DNA from: Symsagittifera roscoffensis
Taxonomy: Eukaryota > Xenacoelomorpha > Acoela > Convolutidae
Direction of reading: 5' to 3'
DNA: 64,000 nt
NCBI RefSeq assembly: GCF_963678635.1
Contig: NC_087069.1
Span: 32,943,090 to 33,007,089 of the forward strand
Of this stretch, positions 1 through 11,160 are shown piece after piece; position 1 is the first letter of the stretch; each line of letters opens with the position of its first letter. The notes below the pieces were generated by a model. It saw only the letters and a program-made list of their open reading frames with translations, had not been told where the DNA came from and made no database searches. A program made the position numbers and the translations under genes.

Positions 1-1424
1 TTCTTTTTTAAATTATTATCAACACTTGTGTCTGGCCTGTTGCCTGGAAAGGTGCTTTTGTTGCTCCAAATCTGAAGTCTGGGTCTTCTAATGATCTTAC
101 AAGATACAGACCTATCAGTATCTTACACCCCCTTGGTTTATGTTTTGAGAAATTCTCTTCAATCTTATATATCCAAAGATTGGAAAACATTTCTCAAACT
201 CTCACCATGGTTTCAGAAAACAGCGATCAACTGTAACACAGTTTTTATCGTTTCTTGACGAAGTATACCACACTAGTGATTTCAACGTTCCTTCTGCTGC
301 TGTTTATTTTGACTTTAGTAAAGCCTTTGATTCTGTTCGTCATGATATCATTCTTGACAAGCTATCAATGTATGGTTTCGATCTTGATTTCTGAATACCG
401 TTTTTGTCGTATCTCTATAACCGATCACAGTGTGTTCGTATAAATAGGCACATTTCCAATCCACGTCCTGTTACTAGTGGCGTTCCTCAAGGCAGCATCT
501 TGGGCCGCTTCTTTTTTTTATTTTCATCAATGATCTGCCCGAGTGTATAGAATTTTCCAGTTGTTATTTATTCGCTGAAGATTCAGAGTTGTTTTCTACT
601 GATATTAATTCTCTACAGCAAGATATTGATTTTTTTACAAACTGGTGTACTGCAAGTGATTTATCGGTCAATAACGATAAGTGCACTCTCAATGTTTTCA
701 AAGGCAATTTTCCTCGTCATGTGAATGTCAACGACCGGGACATAACTGCCTCAAATGTAGTAAAAGACCTTGGTTTACTTGTCTCTGATGACTTGGACTG
801 GATGATACATATCTATAATAAGCTGTTATCATGTAACAAGTCACTTCACTTTATCCGGCGCAATTTTCTATTCACTGTTTCTCAATCCACCAAGCTCATG
901 TTTGTTAACATGTTTATAAAGAGTATCATTTTTTTATGCTTCCCCTGTTTGGTTTCGTTCAGCATGATATATCCAAAAACTTCAGATTGAAAGTGTCTGA
1001 AATGGGTTATTGGTTCTATAACCTATAAAGACCAGTTATTTCTCACTAAAACTCTGTCTATCGGTTACCATCTTTTTTTTCAACGGTGTGTTACTGTTCT
1101 ACAAAATGTTACATGGTCTTAGAGAATTGCCGTTTTTTTACTGCGTATTTCTTTTTTAAGGTGACCACTATCCTTTGCGCAATTCAAACAGCAAAGAAGG
1201 GGCAGACTGAGAAGTTCTTCTTTGAGAAATCGGTCAACGAGTTGATCCGTCTTGGTGTAGACATCTTCGCTTCCCTCAAGTTTTTCAAGAGAAGCGCCAA
1301 GGAATTTCTTTTAGAAAAAACTGTATCAAGTTTTGATCAACTGAACTCGTATTCATGGTTCTTGAAGTGCGCCTGCTCAAATGTCGATCTTGACTTGATA
1401 TTTGTGTTTTTACTTTTGCCCTAA
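1..1424 (+). pseudogene. Degenerate LINE (non-LTR) reverse transcriptase, 3' part
   Basis: This is an RT domain of a CR1/Jockey-like LINE, cut by the window start and broken by stops and frameshifts. Conserved blocks appear in order. A WK..V.P..KsG..NDLTRYRPISIL fingers block lies at about 30-130. FSKAFDSVRHDII, carrying the first catalytic Asp, is at about 310-350. SGVPQGSILG is at about 477-507. The active-site block normally reading YADD is FAED at about 569-580, so one catalytic Asp is replaced. The thumb continues to about 990. A separate open stretch at 1180-1424, with KKGQTEKFFFEKSVNELIRL, resembles the C-terminal end of LINE ORF2. The element would have copied its own RNA by target-primed reverse transcription but is inactive here. 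The clade is uncertain; that this is a LINE RT is clear. Confidence 0.85.
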
Positions 1425-1447
1425 TTTATTATTTAAGGAAATTAATT

Positions 1448-1471
1448 CTTTCTTCTTCTTCTTCTTCTTCT
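1448..1471 (+). repeat. (TTC)n 3' tail of the LINE
   Basis: A run of about eight TTC units follows the RT C-terminus after a short AT-rich 3' UTR. LINEs of the CR1 type end in short microsatellites in place of poly(A), so this marks the 3' end of the element. The sequence just beyond it belongs to the giant-element leader. Confidence 0.7.
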
Positions 1472-2350
1472 AAAAAATCGTTTGACTGAAAAGACACGAG
1501 ACAATTATACTTTCCTCGACAACTGAAAAACCGCGAAAATCAGAACCAAGAGTATCGATAGTCAAGAACACACGAAACACTGAACTAAGCAGAGAGAACA
1601 TTAGAAGAACGAGTGTGAAACTCCGAGAGCATTCCGGAAAAGAACCTTAACCATTGTGCTGAGATGTGATATTGCCCCGGATTGGCAGAGTCGAACCCGC
1701 CAATGCATGCAAATAGAACGTTAAGGGCGTTAGCACCGGAATTATAATGAAAAGGAATCTGAGAATGTTCTAGACTTCAAAATTTTTAAATTTTCGATTT
1801 GAGCTGGAACATTTATGAGATTTGCAAGAAACGACCATTTTTGACCGAAAAGTACACGCAACTGACACACAACTGGATTTATAAGACGGAAAATAGTCAG
1901 AGGAAAATAAGAAAGTAACGAAGCTACTTATCGTGATAGCAAGACACTATAAGGCGCTTATCGGAAGAAATTTGAACAGTAAGAAGGTCCAGTGGGACAT
2001 CCGGAGAGGATCCGACCCCTCCCGTCCCACGAAATTGGAGAGATAATGAAGTTATCTCTGAAAAATAATGGAATTAGGTTCCCGGTGCTCAGAGACTGTT
2101 TGAGAAAGTAGAAATGCATTTTAGCTAATGTAATGCCCTGGAAGATTTAATTAACTCCAATGTTAATTAGTATTTTAGAGCATGAGTAGATAGAGTCGAA
2201 GAAAGAGTCGACCCGTCTCCGTTGCTAAAAACATAGTAATTAAAAGTTTATAACTATCAAAAAAAAAACAGAGTAAATTAAAGTTTTCTAGCCGCTTTCT
2301 TAATAGTAATCACGTATTCTTGGGATCCGCCACCCAGCTATATGGTTATT

Positions 2351-2388
2351 TTTGCATGTAAACGGAAGCTATTCGCTTTACATGCGAA
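2351..2388. other. Hairpin with GCATGTAAAC arms (leader copy A)
   Basis: Inverted arms of about 14 bases flank a short loop. The same hairpin is better preserved in copy B at 6811-6848. It is followed by three further TTTACATGC-type words up to about 2445. Role unknown. Confidence 0.5.
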
Positions 2389-2696
2389 ACTTGTTGACAT
2401 GCTAAGTATTTGGTTTACATGCTATACATGTTTACATGCTAAGTAAAAATATGGTAGTTTTCCAGTTAGCACCTAACGGACCAGAAAAACAACTGGCTAG
2501 GTCTAGACGGTTAAAAACGAGTAGAATTAAGGTAACTGGTTTCAGCCAGTTGTCAATAGGTACATTTTCTACGCTCCGTCACTGTGTAAGGTATGGGCGA
2601 ATGTTACATAGACGTTTTTATGGCGCTCCTCGGCGAACCTGTTAAAGGCAAGAGACCACCACGATCAGCAAATGATTCAGCGATGAACCCTCAGCT

Positions 2697-2852
2697 TCGG
2701 GCGTAAGTCCGAGTTAGAGGCCCGAATGTCCTGCATTGTACTAGGTGGATGGTGCGAACCCTCCACCTGGTACAATTTTGCTTTTTAACTTAGTTAAGAC
2801 CGAAAACTTCGGGGTTCTGAGGGATAGGTGAGATGTCTAGAGCCCACTTATC
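2697..2852 (+). other. Three consecutive RNA-like hairpins (leader copy A)
   Basis: Hairpin 1 (2697-2712) is a six-pair stem closed by the loop GTAA, a GNRA-type tetraloop. Hairpin 2 (2737-2749 with 2762-2774) has 13 potential pairs including one wobble. Hairpin 3 (2823-2832 with 2843-2852) has about ten. The same order recurs in copies B and C, with some changes that keep pairing. This suggests a structured leader RNA on the + strand. Confidence 0.5.
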
Positions 2853-4191
2853 CCGAGTTCCTGGGACCAAAAAAAATAAAGAGAAAGCGTAAAACAAAAC
2901 AAAAATGGTGTATAATTAAGAAAAAGCCAAAAACAACTTAACTTGAAAAACAAAAACAAAAAAAACACTAAAAACCCAAAAAAGAACAAAAACAGTAAAA
3001 AACATAAAATGACAGTTTATATATTATTTCCCGACAAGATGTGATCTGACTTTCCTAGTTGTTGTTGTTTCAGAGTGATTTATATCGTTTCTGATCTAAA
3101 GATCAAGTGTACTGCTGGTGGGTCAGATACTCTCCCTTGAGTGTTGTTTGAGTTTTTAAAGACGCTAAAGATAATTTTGCCGGTGACAGGAGGGTAGAGT
3201 GCCACCCTGACACACGTGTTCCAGACACAGCAGGGAAAAGCACAGAAATTATCCATAACGACTGTTGGGTACATTAAGCTCATTTTTATTATCGTTCGGG
3301 TACTATTTCAGTAAATTTAGGTGGTGGTGGATACAATTGGCTCGGTGCGATCGTACCCTTCATCGATTGAGAACCTTCGAGTTAAGGGACTTAATTAGGG
3401 TATTTGAGTGTATAGAATGATATAATATTATTAATTAACGATTAATAATAGGTTATTTCCTTATTATATGTTTTCTATCTCCCATTTAGACCCGCAAAAC
3501 ATCCTAATTTTGTCGAAAAATATCGATTTTCCACCAAACTCTTAAATCCAAATTTTTGGATATCCGAGTTTTTCCGAACAAAAAAGCTTCTGCGCAGTGA
3601 GCTACAACGTAATTCAAACCCCCTAATTAAAGAAACCGTGCGGAAAAAAAATCAGTAGAAGTTGGCGAAAATAAACTTTTTAATCAAAGTTTTTTCGTAA
3701 TTTTTCGAATTTCGTCAATATGATTTAAGGATATAATTTTTGATTTTTAGGAGTTAAAGCGATGGAAGTGTTACACTAGGAGCTTGCCAGCACAAACTGC
3801 TCAGTTTCTAGAACAGTTTTTGAGTAACCGATCGAATAGCTCTGCGAATAGTCTTTGGTCAAAACTTTGTTTTTAAAACAAACTTGGTCCGGTTTTTTGC
3901 ATTATTAGGTAACGTAGAAGGTTACTGCGCTCTTTCCAAGAGTTTTTAATCTTTTTTAGCAAGAATTGCGAAAAAAAGTCTCTGAGAACCTATATAAGTA
4001 GTAAAAGAATTTTTTTTAAAGAATTTATCGGTTTGGAGAGTCCAAAATTTAGGGAATCCTACGAGCGACGAAAACTTTTATAAAAACCCATTTTTATCCC
4101 ACAAAGTAGGTTGACTGGTTCATTTAACCTTATTTTAAGTAAGTTAGACCCCAATCGGAGGCTTTACCGCGGCGAAAACACTTGATTACGT

Positions 4192-4540
4192 GATTTTTGG
4201 GGAACCCTCCGAAGTACCCTAACCCTCCGGAGTCAGTTTAACCCCTTAACAACCCTCCGTAGTAGAAAAAAAAATTTGAGAGACCTTCCGAAGTAATTCA
4301 ACTAACCCCCCAACACCAGAGTAAATTTAGCCAATTGTGATTTATTTTGACACTGGTCGGAGACCTCTTCGAGGCAAAAAGTTGAAAATATGGAAATCTC
4401 AGGAAACCCTGCGAAGTAGCCCTCCGGAACGCGCTAAGCCCCTAATAACCCTCGTTAGTGTATTTTGGAGAACCCTCTGAAGTAGCTTTCCCCTATTGCT
4501 TAAGGTGATCTCCCAAGTAACCCTCCGATCTCGGTGAGTG
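4192..4540. repeat. Degenerate CCTCCG-rich repeats (leader copy A)
   Basis: The word AACCCTCCG followed by (G/A)AGT recurs roughly every 20-50 bases, with intervening AT-rich spacers. The same zone is at 8676-9010 and 41660-42075. The units are too diverged to set one period by eye. Confidence 0.5.
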
Positions 4541-5187
4541 TATAAGGCTAAGCACAATCACTTGAGAAAAAAAATTGTTCCCTACTCCCGTGAACTTGGG
4601 AATGTCCGAGTGTGGGAAAACTTTTGAATAGATTCTACATAATTTCGATCAGAGGTTGCCTTGAGCTACTTAATAGGACAGCTCGGGCAATCTTAGGACA
4701 CATAGAAGAGTACCTTGGGAAGTGCAGCAGCAAAGAGACACTCATTTGAGACGACAGTGTCCTGCACTTCGTTGATTTGGAGTGTTCCAAATGAGGGAGA
4801 TCTTTTTCTTTAAGATTAGGTTTTTTTAATCATTATTGAAGCCATCACTGCTATTTTAAAAAACATTGTTTGTTTTTAAACGAGGGAGTTATTTGATACA
4901 TCTGCAGCGATATAGTGATACTGATACGAGAAATCACTGTCACCTATTGGGTGGGTTGTTATTTTATTGTCAATTGTGTTTTGTATGCCAGTTAGTTTAT
5001 CTTGCGGATTTTTGCGATACTATCATAAACTAAGTGTTTGAGAGGAGTTAATAAAAATTTAACACTGGGCAGACTCTGTGTTTAACTTTATCAGAGTCAT
5101 TTATAAAAGATATTTATAAGAGACTAAAGGATATTTTTTGATATTGAAAGAATTGAGTAGATAGGCACGGGTGAGTTTCTTTATTTT

Positions 5188-6212
5188 GTGGAATTTGTGC
5201 ACCGTCGTAAATATTTCGAGGCCAATGTAGAGGCCAATGCAGGAGGGGAACTGTTGTTCAAAGGGACGTCTAGATCGGAGAACAAGAGCAGTAATCGGCG
5301 AAAGGAACCGTCCTCTCTAGCCAGGCAGAGCAAGAACGCGATGATGTCAAGCATAAGTCCCAGGGAAGAACAATCGAGTTCGAAAGCCAAAAAGAGTTTT
5401 GAAACTATGTATAATGAACACATGACATCGCTCCAAACTGATCAGCTAACGTTTGGCTCTGACCATTTGGGACTAGTGCACTCGGACAAGGAATTCACTC
5501 CTAGCTCGAAACAAGAGAAAAATAAGAAAGCGATGTCTAATTCACCACCAAGACCGATGCCAGGTGTGATAACAATAGGAACGTCTTTGGGTCCAACCAT
5601 TGGGTCCAACCATAGAGAGAGACCTTGGGTAGCTCCAAACCTCGCCAGAGACGGAAGCCCCATCTGTCGCATTTTTGCCTAAAATGTCCCATGTTAGACC
5701 ACCGTCTCGCATGGTATACGATGTACGCATCAATGTTTGAGCCATTAAACAGGTCTCTGGACACGTTTATCACTAAACTCTGGAAGTCCACTAAACTCTG
5801 TGAGAGGCCAAAGGTCATAATGATTTGCGCATGAAATCGAATGAGTACCTGCTCGTACGGCCGATGGCTCAGAATTGTTACAACTATTATGGCAACTACA
5901 GTGGAATGAACACCGGCGCAGGTTCTGATTGTTATAAGCCTCGTGATGACATGGACAAAAGGAGTTCATGCGCTAAGTGGGGTTCACTAGACCATCACGT
6001 CTCAGCTTATTCTACTTATGAACCAGACATGAAAACGATTGGTTACCTTCTTGATGACGTGGACGCATCTGACTAGGACTACGAAGATTATTTGAGAGGG
6101 CTAATAATGAAATATGGACCAAGATGTTTCTTTTGCAATCTGCAAGGGCATTTGAAATCGGACTGCACTCAGTTTTGGGAGGAGTAGCAGACGCGAAGCA
6201 TCCCCGCCACAA
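5188..6212 (+). pseudogene. Gag remnant A (internally deleted) of the old giant element
   Basis: The open stretch 5188-5682 matches the Gag N-terminal region of the younger copy (about 43400-43750), sharing the AMMSSISP.EEQ motif. It then skips the coiled coil and joins a short proline/arginine-rich part. At about 5715-5800 the text MYASMFEPLNRS matches the start of the capsid-like part, most of which is deleted. Sequence resumes at 5820 with DLRMKS.EYLL and both zinc-knuckle regions (about 5965-6180), the first with a Cys changed to Trp. Gag would assemble the particle and bind element RNA; this copy cannot. It stops abruptly inside the post-knuckle region, where leader sequence begins again. 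Confidence 0.75.
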
Positions 6213-6810
6213 AAAAGAAGCTCAGAATGTTCCAAAATTCAAAATTTTCAAAATTTCGATTTGAGCTGGACCATTTGTGAGATTTGCAAGAAACTACAAT
6301 TTTTGACCGAAAAGTACACACAACTGACACACAACCGGATTTACAAGACTGAAATTAGTCAGAGGAAAATAAGAAAATAACGAAGCTTCTTATCGTGATA
6401 GCAAGACACGATAAGGCGCTTATCGGAAGAAGTTTGAACAGAAGGAAGGTCCAGTGGGACATCCGGAACGGATCCGACCCCTCCCGTCCCACGAAATTGG
6501 AGAGATAGCGAAGTTATCTCTGAAAAATAGTGGAATTGGATTCCCGGTGCTCAGAGACTTTTAGAGAAAGTAGAAATTGATTTTAGCTACTGTAAAACCC
6601 TGAACGATTTAATTTACTCCAATGTTATTTAGTATTTTAGAGCATGAGTAGATAGAGTCGAAGAAAGAATTGACACGTCTCTGTTACTAAAAACATAGTA
6701 ATTAAAAGTTTATAACTGTCACAAAAAACAGAGTAAATTAAAGTTTTCTAGCCGCTTTCTTAATAGTAATCACGTAGTCTTGGGAGCCGCGACCCAGCTA
6801 TATGGTTATT

Positions 6811-6848
6811 TTCGCATGTAAGCGGACGCTATTCGCTTTACATGCGAA
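6811..6848. other. Hairpin with GCATGTAAGC arms (leader copy B)
   Basis: The arm TTCGCATGTAAGCG (6811-6824) pairs with 6834-6848 with a single bulged T. It is followed by repeated TTTACATGC words up to about 6900. The best-formed example of this hairpin in the window. Confidence 0.6.
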
Positions 6849-7157
6849 ACATGTTTACATGCTACGTATTCGGTTTACATGCAATACATGTTTACATGCT
6901 AAGTAAAAAAATGGTAATTTTTCACTTAGCACCTAACGGACAAGAAAAACAACTGGCTAGGTCTAGACGGATAAAAAACGAGTAGAATTGAGGTAACTGA
7001 CTTCAGCCAGTCGTCAATAGGTACTTTTTTTACGCTCCGTCACTGTTTAAGGTATGGGCGAATGTTACATAGACGTTTTTATGGCGCTCCTGGGTGAACC
7101 TGTTAAAGTCTAGAGACCGTCACGATCAGCAAATGATTCAGCGACGAATCCTCCGCT

Positions 7158-7313
7158 TCGGGCGTAAGTCTGAGTTAGAGGCCCGACTGTCCTGCATTGT
7201 ACTAGGCGGAAGCTGCGAACCCTCCACCTGGTACAATTTAGCTTTTTAACTTAGTTAAGACCGAAAACTCCGGGGGTCTGAAAGATAGGTGGGATGTCTA
7301 GAGCCCACTTATC
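7158..7313 (+). other. Three consecutive RNA-like hairpins (leader copy B)
   Basis: Stem 7158-7163 with 7168-7173 has a GTAA loop. Stem 7198-7210 with 7223-7235 has one mismatch. Stem 7284-7293 with 7304-7313 has one wobble. Order and spacing match copies A and C. Confidence 0.5.
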
Positions 7314-9386
7314 CCGAGGTCCTGGGACCAAAACGTTAGAGAGAAAGCGTAAAACTAAACAAAAATGGTGTATAACCAGGAAAAAGCCAAAAACAACTTA
7401 ACTTGAAAACAAAAAAAACACTAAAAACCCAAAAAAAACAAAAACAGTAAAAAAACATAATATGACAGTTTTTATATTATTTCCGGACAAGAAACGATCT
7501 GACTTTCCTAGTTTTTTTTGTTTCAGAGTGATTTTTATCCTTTCTGATTGAAAGATCAAGTGTACTTCTGGTGGGTCAGGTACCCTCCCTTGAGTGTTGT
7601 TTGAGTTTTTATAGACGTTAAAGATAATTTTGCCGGTGACCGGAGGGTAGAGTGCCATGCTGACACACGTGTTCCAGACACAGCAGGGAACAGCACAGAA
7701 AACGACCATAACGACTGTTGGGTACATTTAGCACAATTTTAGTATCGTTCGGGTAAAACTTCAGTAAAATTAGGTGATGGTGGACACAATTGGCTCGATG
7801 CGATTGTACCCTACATTACATCGATTGAGAACCTTCGAGTTAAGCGTCCTTATTCGGGTATTTGAGTGTATAGAACGATACAATTTTTTTAAAACGATTA
7901 CTAATAGGTTATTACCTTTATTATATGTTGTTTATCTCCCATTTAGACCCGCAAAAAAAAATTCGAGAAAAAAACGATTTTCGAGCAAATTCTTAAATCA
8001 AATTTTTGGATATCCGAGTTTTTCCGAACAAAAAATCTTCTTCGCACTGAGCTACTACGTAGTTCAAACCCCCTAACTAAAGGAACCGCGCGGAAAAAAA
8101 ACTCAGTAGAAGTTGGCGAAAATAAATTTTTTGATCAATTTTTTTCGTAATTTTTCGAATTTCGTCAATATGTTTTAAGGATTGAATTTTTGATTTTTTC
8201 AGCATAAAGTGTTCAATTACTAGAACAGTTTTTGAGTAACCGTTTAAATAGCTCAGTGGATAGAGATAGAGACTTGAAGATCGGAGAAGGAAGGAATTGG
8301 AGGGTCCAAATCCGATAGTCTTTGGTCAAGACTTTGTTTTTAAACAAAATTTGATCCGGTTTTTTGCATTATTCCAGTGTCGTAGAATGTTACTGCGCTC
8401 GTTTCAAGATTTTTAAATCATTTTTAGCAAGAATTGCGAAAAAAGTCATTGAGAACCTATATAAATAGTAAAATAATTTTTTAAAAAGAATTTATCGGTT
8501 TGGAGAGTCCAAAATTTAGGGAACCCTCCGAGCGACAAAAACGTTTATAAAAACCCATTTTTATCCCACAAAGTAGGTTGACTGGTTCTTTTAACCTTAT
8601 TTTAAGTAAGTTAGACCGCAATTGGAGGCTTTACCGCGGCGAAAACACTTGATTACGTGATTTTTGGGGAACCCTATGAAGTAACCTAACCCTCCGGAGT
8701 CAGTTAAACCCCTTAACAACCCTCCGTAGTGAAAACATTTTGAGAGACCTTCCGAAGTAATTTAATTAACCTCCCAACACCAGTGTAAATTCAGCCAATT
8801 GTGATTTATTTTGAAACTGGTCGGAGACCTCTTTGAGGCAAAAAGTTGAAAATTCGGAAATCTCAGGAAACCCTGCGAAGTAGCCCTCCGGAACGCGCTA
8901 AGCCCCTAATAACCCTCGTTAGTGTATTTTGGAGAACCCTCTGAAGTAGCTTTCCCCTATTGCTTAAGGTGCCCTCCCAAGTAACCCTCCGACCTCGGTG
9001 AGTGTATTAGACTAGACACACTCACTTGAGAAGAAAATATGTTCCCTACTCTCGTGCACTTCGGAATGTCCGAGTGTGGGAAAATTTTGCCTAGATTCTA
9101 CATAATTTCGATCAGAGGTTGCCTTGAGCTACTTAATAGGACAGCTCGGGCAATCGCAGGACACATAGAGGATTACCTTGGGAAGTGCAGTAGCAAAGAG
9201 ACACTCATTTGAGACGACAGTGTCCTGCACTTCGTTGATATGGAGTGTTCCAAATGAGAGAGATCTTTTCCTTTAAGATTAGGTTTTTTAAATCATTATT
9301 GAAGCCATCACTGCTATTTTAAAAAACATTGTTTCTTTTAAACGAGGGAGTGATTTGATACATCTGCAGCGATATAGTGATACTGA

Positions 9387-9586
9387 NNNNNNNNNNNNNN
9401 NNNNNNNNNNNNNNNNNNNNNNNNNNNNNNNNNNNNNNNNNNNNNNNNNNNNNNNNNNNNNNNNNNNNNNNNNNNNNNNNNNNNNNNNNNNNNNNNNNNN
9501 NNNNNNNNNNNNNNNNNNNNNNNNNNNNNNNNNNNNNNNNNNNNNNNNNNNNNNNNNNNNNNNNNNNNNNNNNNNNNNNNNNNNNN
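9387..9586. other. Assembly gap (200 N)
   Basis: Exactly 200 N, a conventional placeholder length, so the real distance is unknown. The left flank is leader copy B and the right flank is the Gag coiled-coil end. The 3' end of the leader and the Gag N-terminus of this copy are therefore missing. Confidence 0.99.
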
Positions 9587-11160
9587 TGCCTTGCAGATCG
9601 ACCATGACAACATCTATGCTGAAACGATGACTAACTTGGAGAAAAGATTGGATGCTAAGGCTGATCTTATGATGCGGAAGCTTGATGAACTCTTGAACAG
9701 CAACAACCAAGAGAGTCGCTCCGGTCCGAGGGATAATTCGCGTCAGATCCCCCAGATATACAGTGGCTTCCCCAAGATCGAGAACAAGCTTTGGTCCAAC
9801 CATAGGGAGAGACCTTGGGTAGCTCCATCGGGGGCGGGTTGGACTGATCCAACCTCGCCAGAGACGGAAGCCCCATTTGTCGCATTTTTGCCCACAATAT
9901 CCCATGTTAGACCACCGTTTCGCATGGTACTACTATGTATGCATCAATGTTTGAGCCATTAAACGGGTCTCTGGACAAGTTTATCACTAAACTCTGGAAG
10001 TCCACTAAACTCTGTGAGAGGCGAAAGGTCACGATGGACAATCAAGAAACCGAAGTCGTACAAAGATGAGTCAGATGCCTGCATTATTGACATTTGGATA
10101 GAGGTGATGAAATTACACTTTAAGGATGAAAACCTCTCGAAAAAACAGGAATGTAGCGCACTGGCAAGCAACTTAGAAAGCACGGCCCTAAAATGTGGGA
10201 TGGCGGAGAGGACAATTGAACGTAACAGTGCTCAAAAAGCCTTTGATATCTTTCAGAATTGTTACGGTTCCGGCGTGCAGGGACATCAGGCGATGGTGAA
10301 TTTTGAGAGGCAATAAAGAGATCATGAGTCCATTGACAAGTTTTTGGATGACCTGGAACTGCTCAGAAGGAGAATCAATCCTGACGAGAAAATCCCAGAA
10401 AGGAACTAAGCTAAATCCTCGAAATTGATGGACGGAGTAAAAACAGATGAACTGAAAACCATGTTGGCCACCCACTGTAGCTTTTTGACGGACTCTGTGC
10501 CCACGCCCGACTACTTGCGCATGAAATAGCGCGAGTACCTGCTCATAAAGCCGATGGCTCAGAATTGTTACAACTTTTATGGCAACTACAGTGGAATGAA
10601 CACTGGCGCAAGAGCTGAATGTTATAAGCCTCGTGATGACAGGGTTAAAAGGAGTTCATGCGCTAAGTGTGGTTCGCTGGACCATCACGTCTCAGCTTTT
10701 TCTACTTAAGAACCAGACATGCAAACGATTGGTTATTTTATTGATGATGTGGACGCAACTGACTAGGACCACGAAGAATATTTTGGAGGGCTGATAATGA
10801 AATATGAACCAAGATGTTTCTTTTGCAATCTGGAAGGGCATTTGAAATCGGATTGCTCTCAGTTTTGGGACGAGTAGCAGACGCGAAGCATCCCCGCCAC
10901 AAAAAGGCGCTTTCAGGTGTAAAGTCTAGTAGAGCAGCCTGATGAACGAAGCTGAGTCGCGGAAGAAAGAAGGGTCACAAGACACCTTCACAAGTAAGAA
11001 TGTGAAGACCTTGCCGGATGACGCGATTGCCTCGAGGCTGGAGGCTACACCAACTAATGCACTTAAGGTAAATTATGGTCTAGCGGCTCGGACCGCACTA
11101 CAGTAGGTTTAACAAGAGTTAGCTACGAAAGAATTTGCACAATGGGTAAGCCCTCAACTG
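9587..11160 (+). pseudogene. Gag remnant B of the old giant element
   Basis: This begins inside the Gag coiled coil (the DHDN.YA.TMT.LEKRLDAK block at about 9600-9665, also present in the younger copy near 44155). It continues through the proline/arginine-rich linker, the capsid-like domain (about 10060-10540, with VQGHQAMV at about 10277) and two CCHC knuckles (about 10660-10705 and 10815-10860). Several stops and frameshifts break it, for example an in-frame TAA at 10315. The family role is particle assembly and RNA packaging; this copy is inactive. It continues into the protease remnant. Confidence 0.8.

Larger units (their letters stand above)
1474..5180 (+). repeat. Leader / LTR-like block of the old giant element, copy A
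   Basis: About 3.7 kb without a credible gene. It aligns by eye with 6213-9386 and 39190-42960, which also precede gag. Its first 700 bases reappear in rearranged form at 20572-20717 and 20931-21430, beyond the 3' ORFs of the same element. Recurrence at both ends suggests a very long LTR, but no clean TG...CA ends or target duplication were found, so 'leader' is the safer word. It holds conserved hairpins (2351-2388, 2697-2712, 2737-2774, 2823-2852, 4655-4692), an A-rich stretch (2870-3010) and a CCTCCG-rich repeat zone (4192-4540). Short ORFs within it have no recognisable domain. Confidence 0.65.
6213..9386 (+). repeat. Leader / LTR-like block, copy B
   Basis: A second copy of the leader, closely similar to 1758-5000. 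It is joined directly to the middle of a gag remnant and not to an element end, so it arose by tandem duplication of leader plus gag and is not a true 3' LTR. It contains the hairpin 6811-6848, the hairpin series 7158-7313, a tRNA-like box pair at 8249-8313, the CCTCCG zone 8676-9010 and the GATTGCC-type hairpin at 9117-9155. The right end runs into the N gap. No gene is seen. Confidence 0.7.

Noticed and set aside
1086-1424. Possible independent small host gene
   Set aside because: The C-terminal part matches LINE ORF2 ends and it is followed by the TTC tail, so it belongs to the LINE.
6213-9386. Leader copy B as the 3' LTR of a short internally deleted element
   Set aside because: Its left edge falls within gag text and not at an element terminus, and normal gag sequence follows it. 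A tandem duplication fits better.
9355-9630. Open frames across the N gap
   Set aside because: They consist almost entirely of unknown residues and have no coding support.
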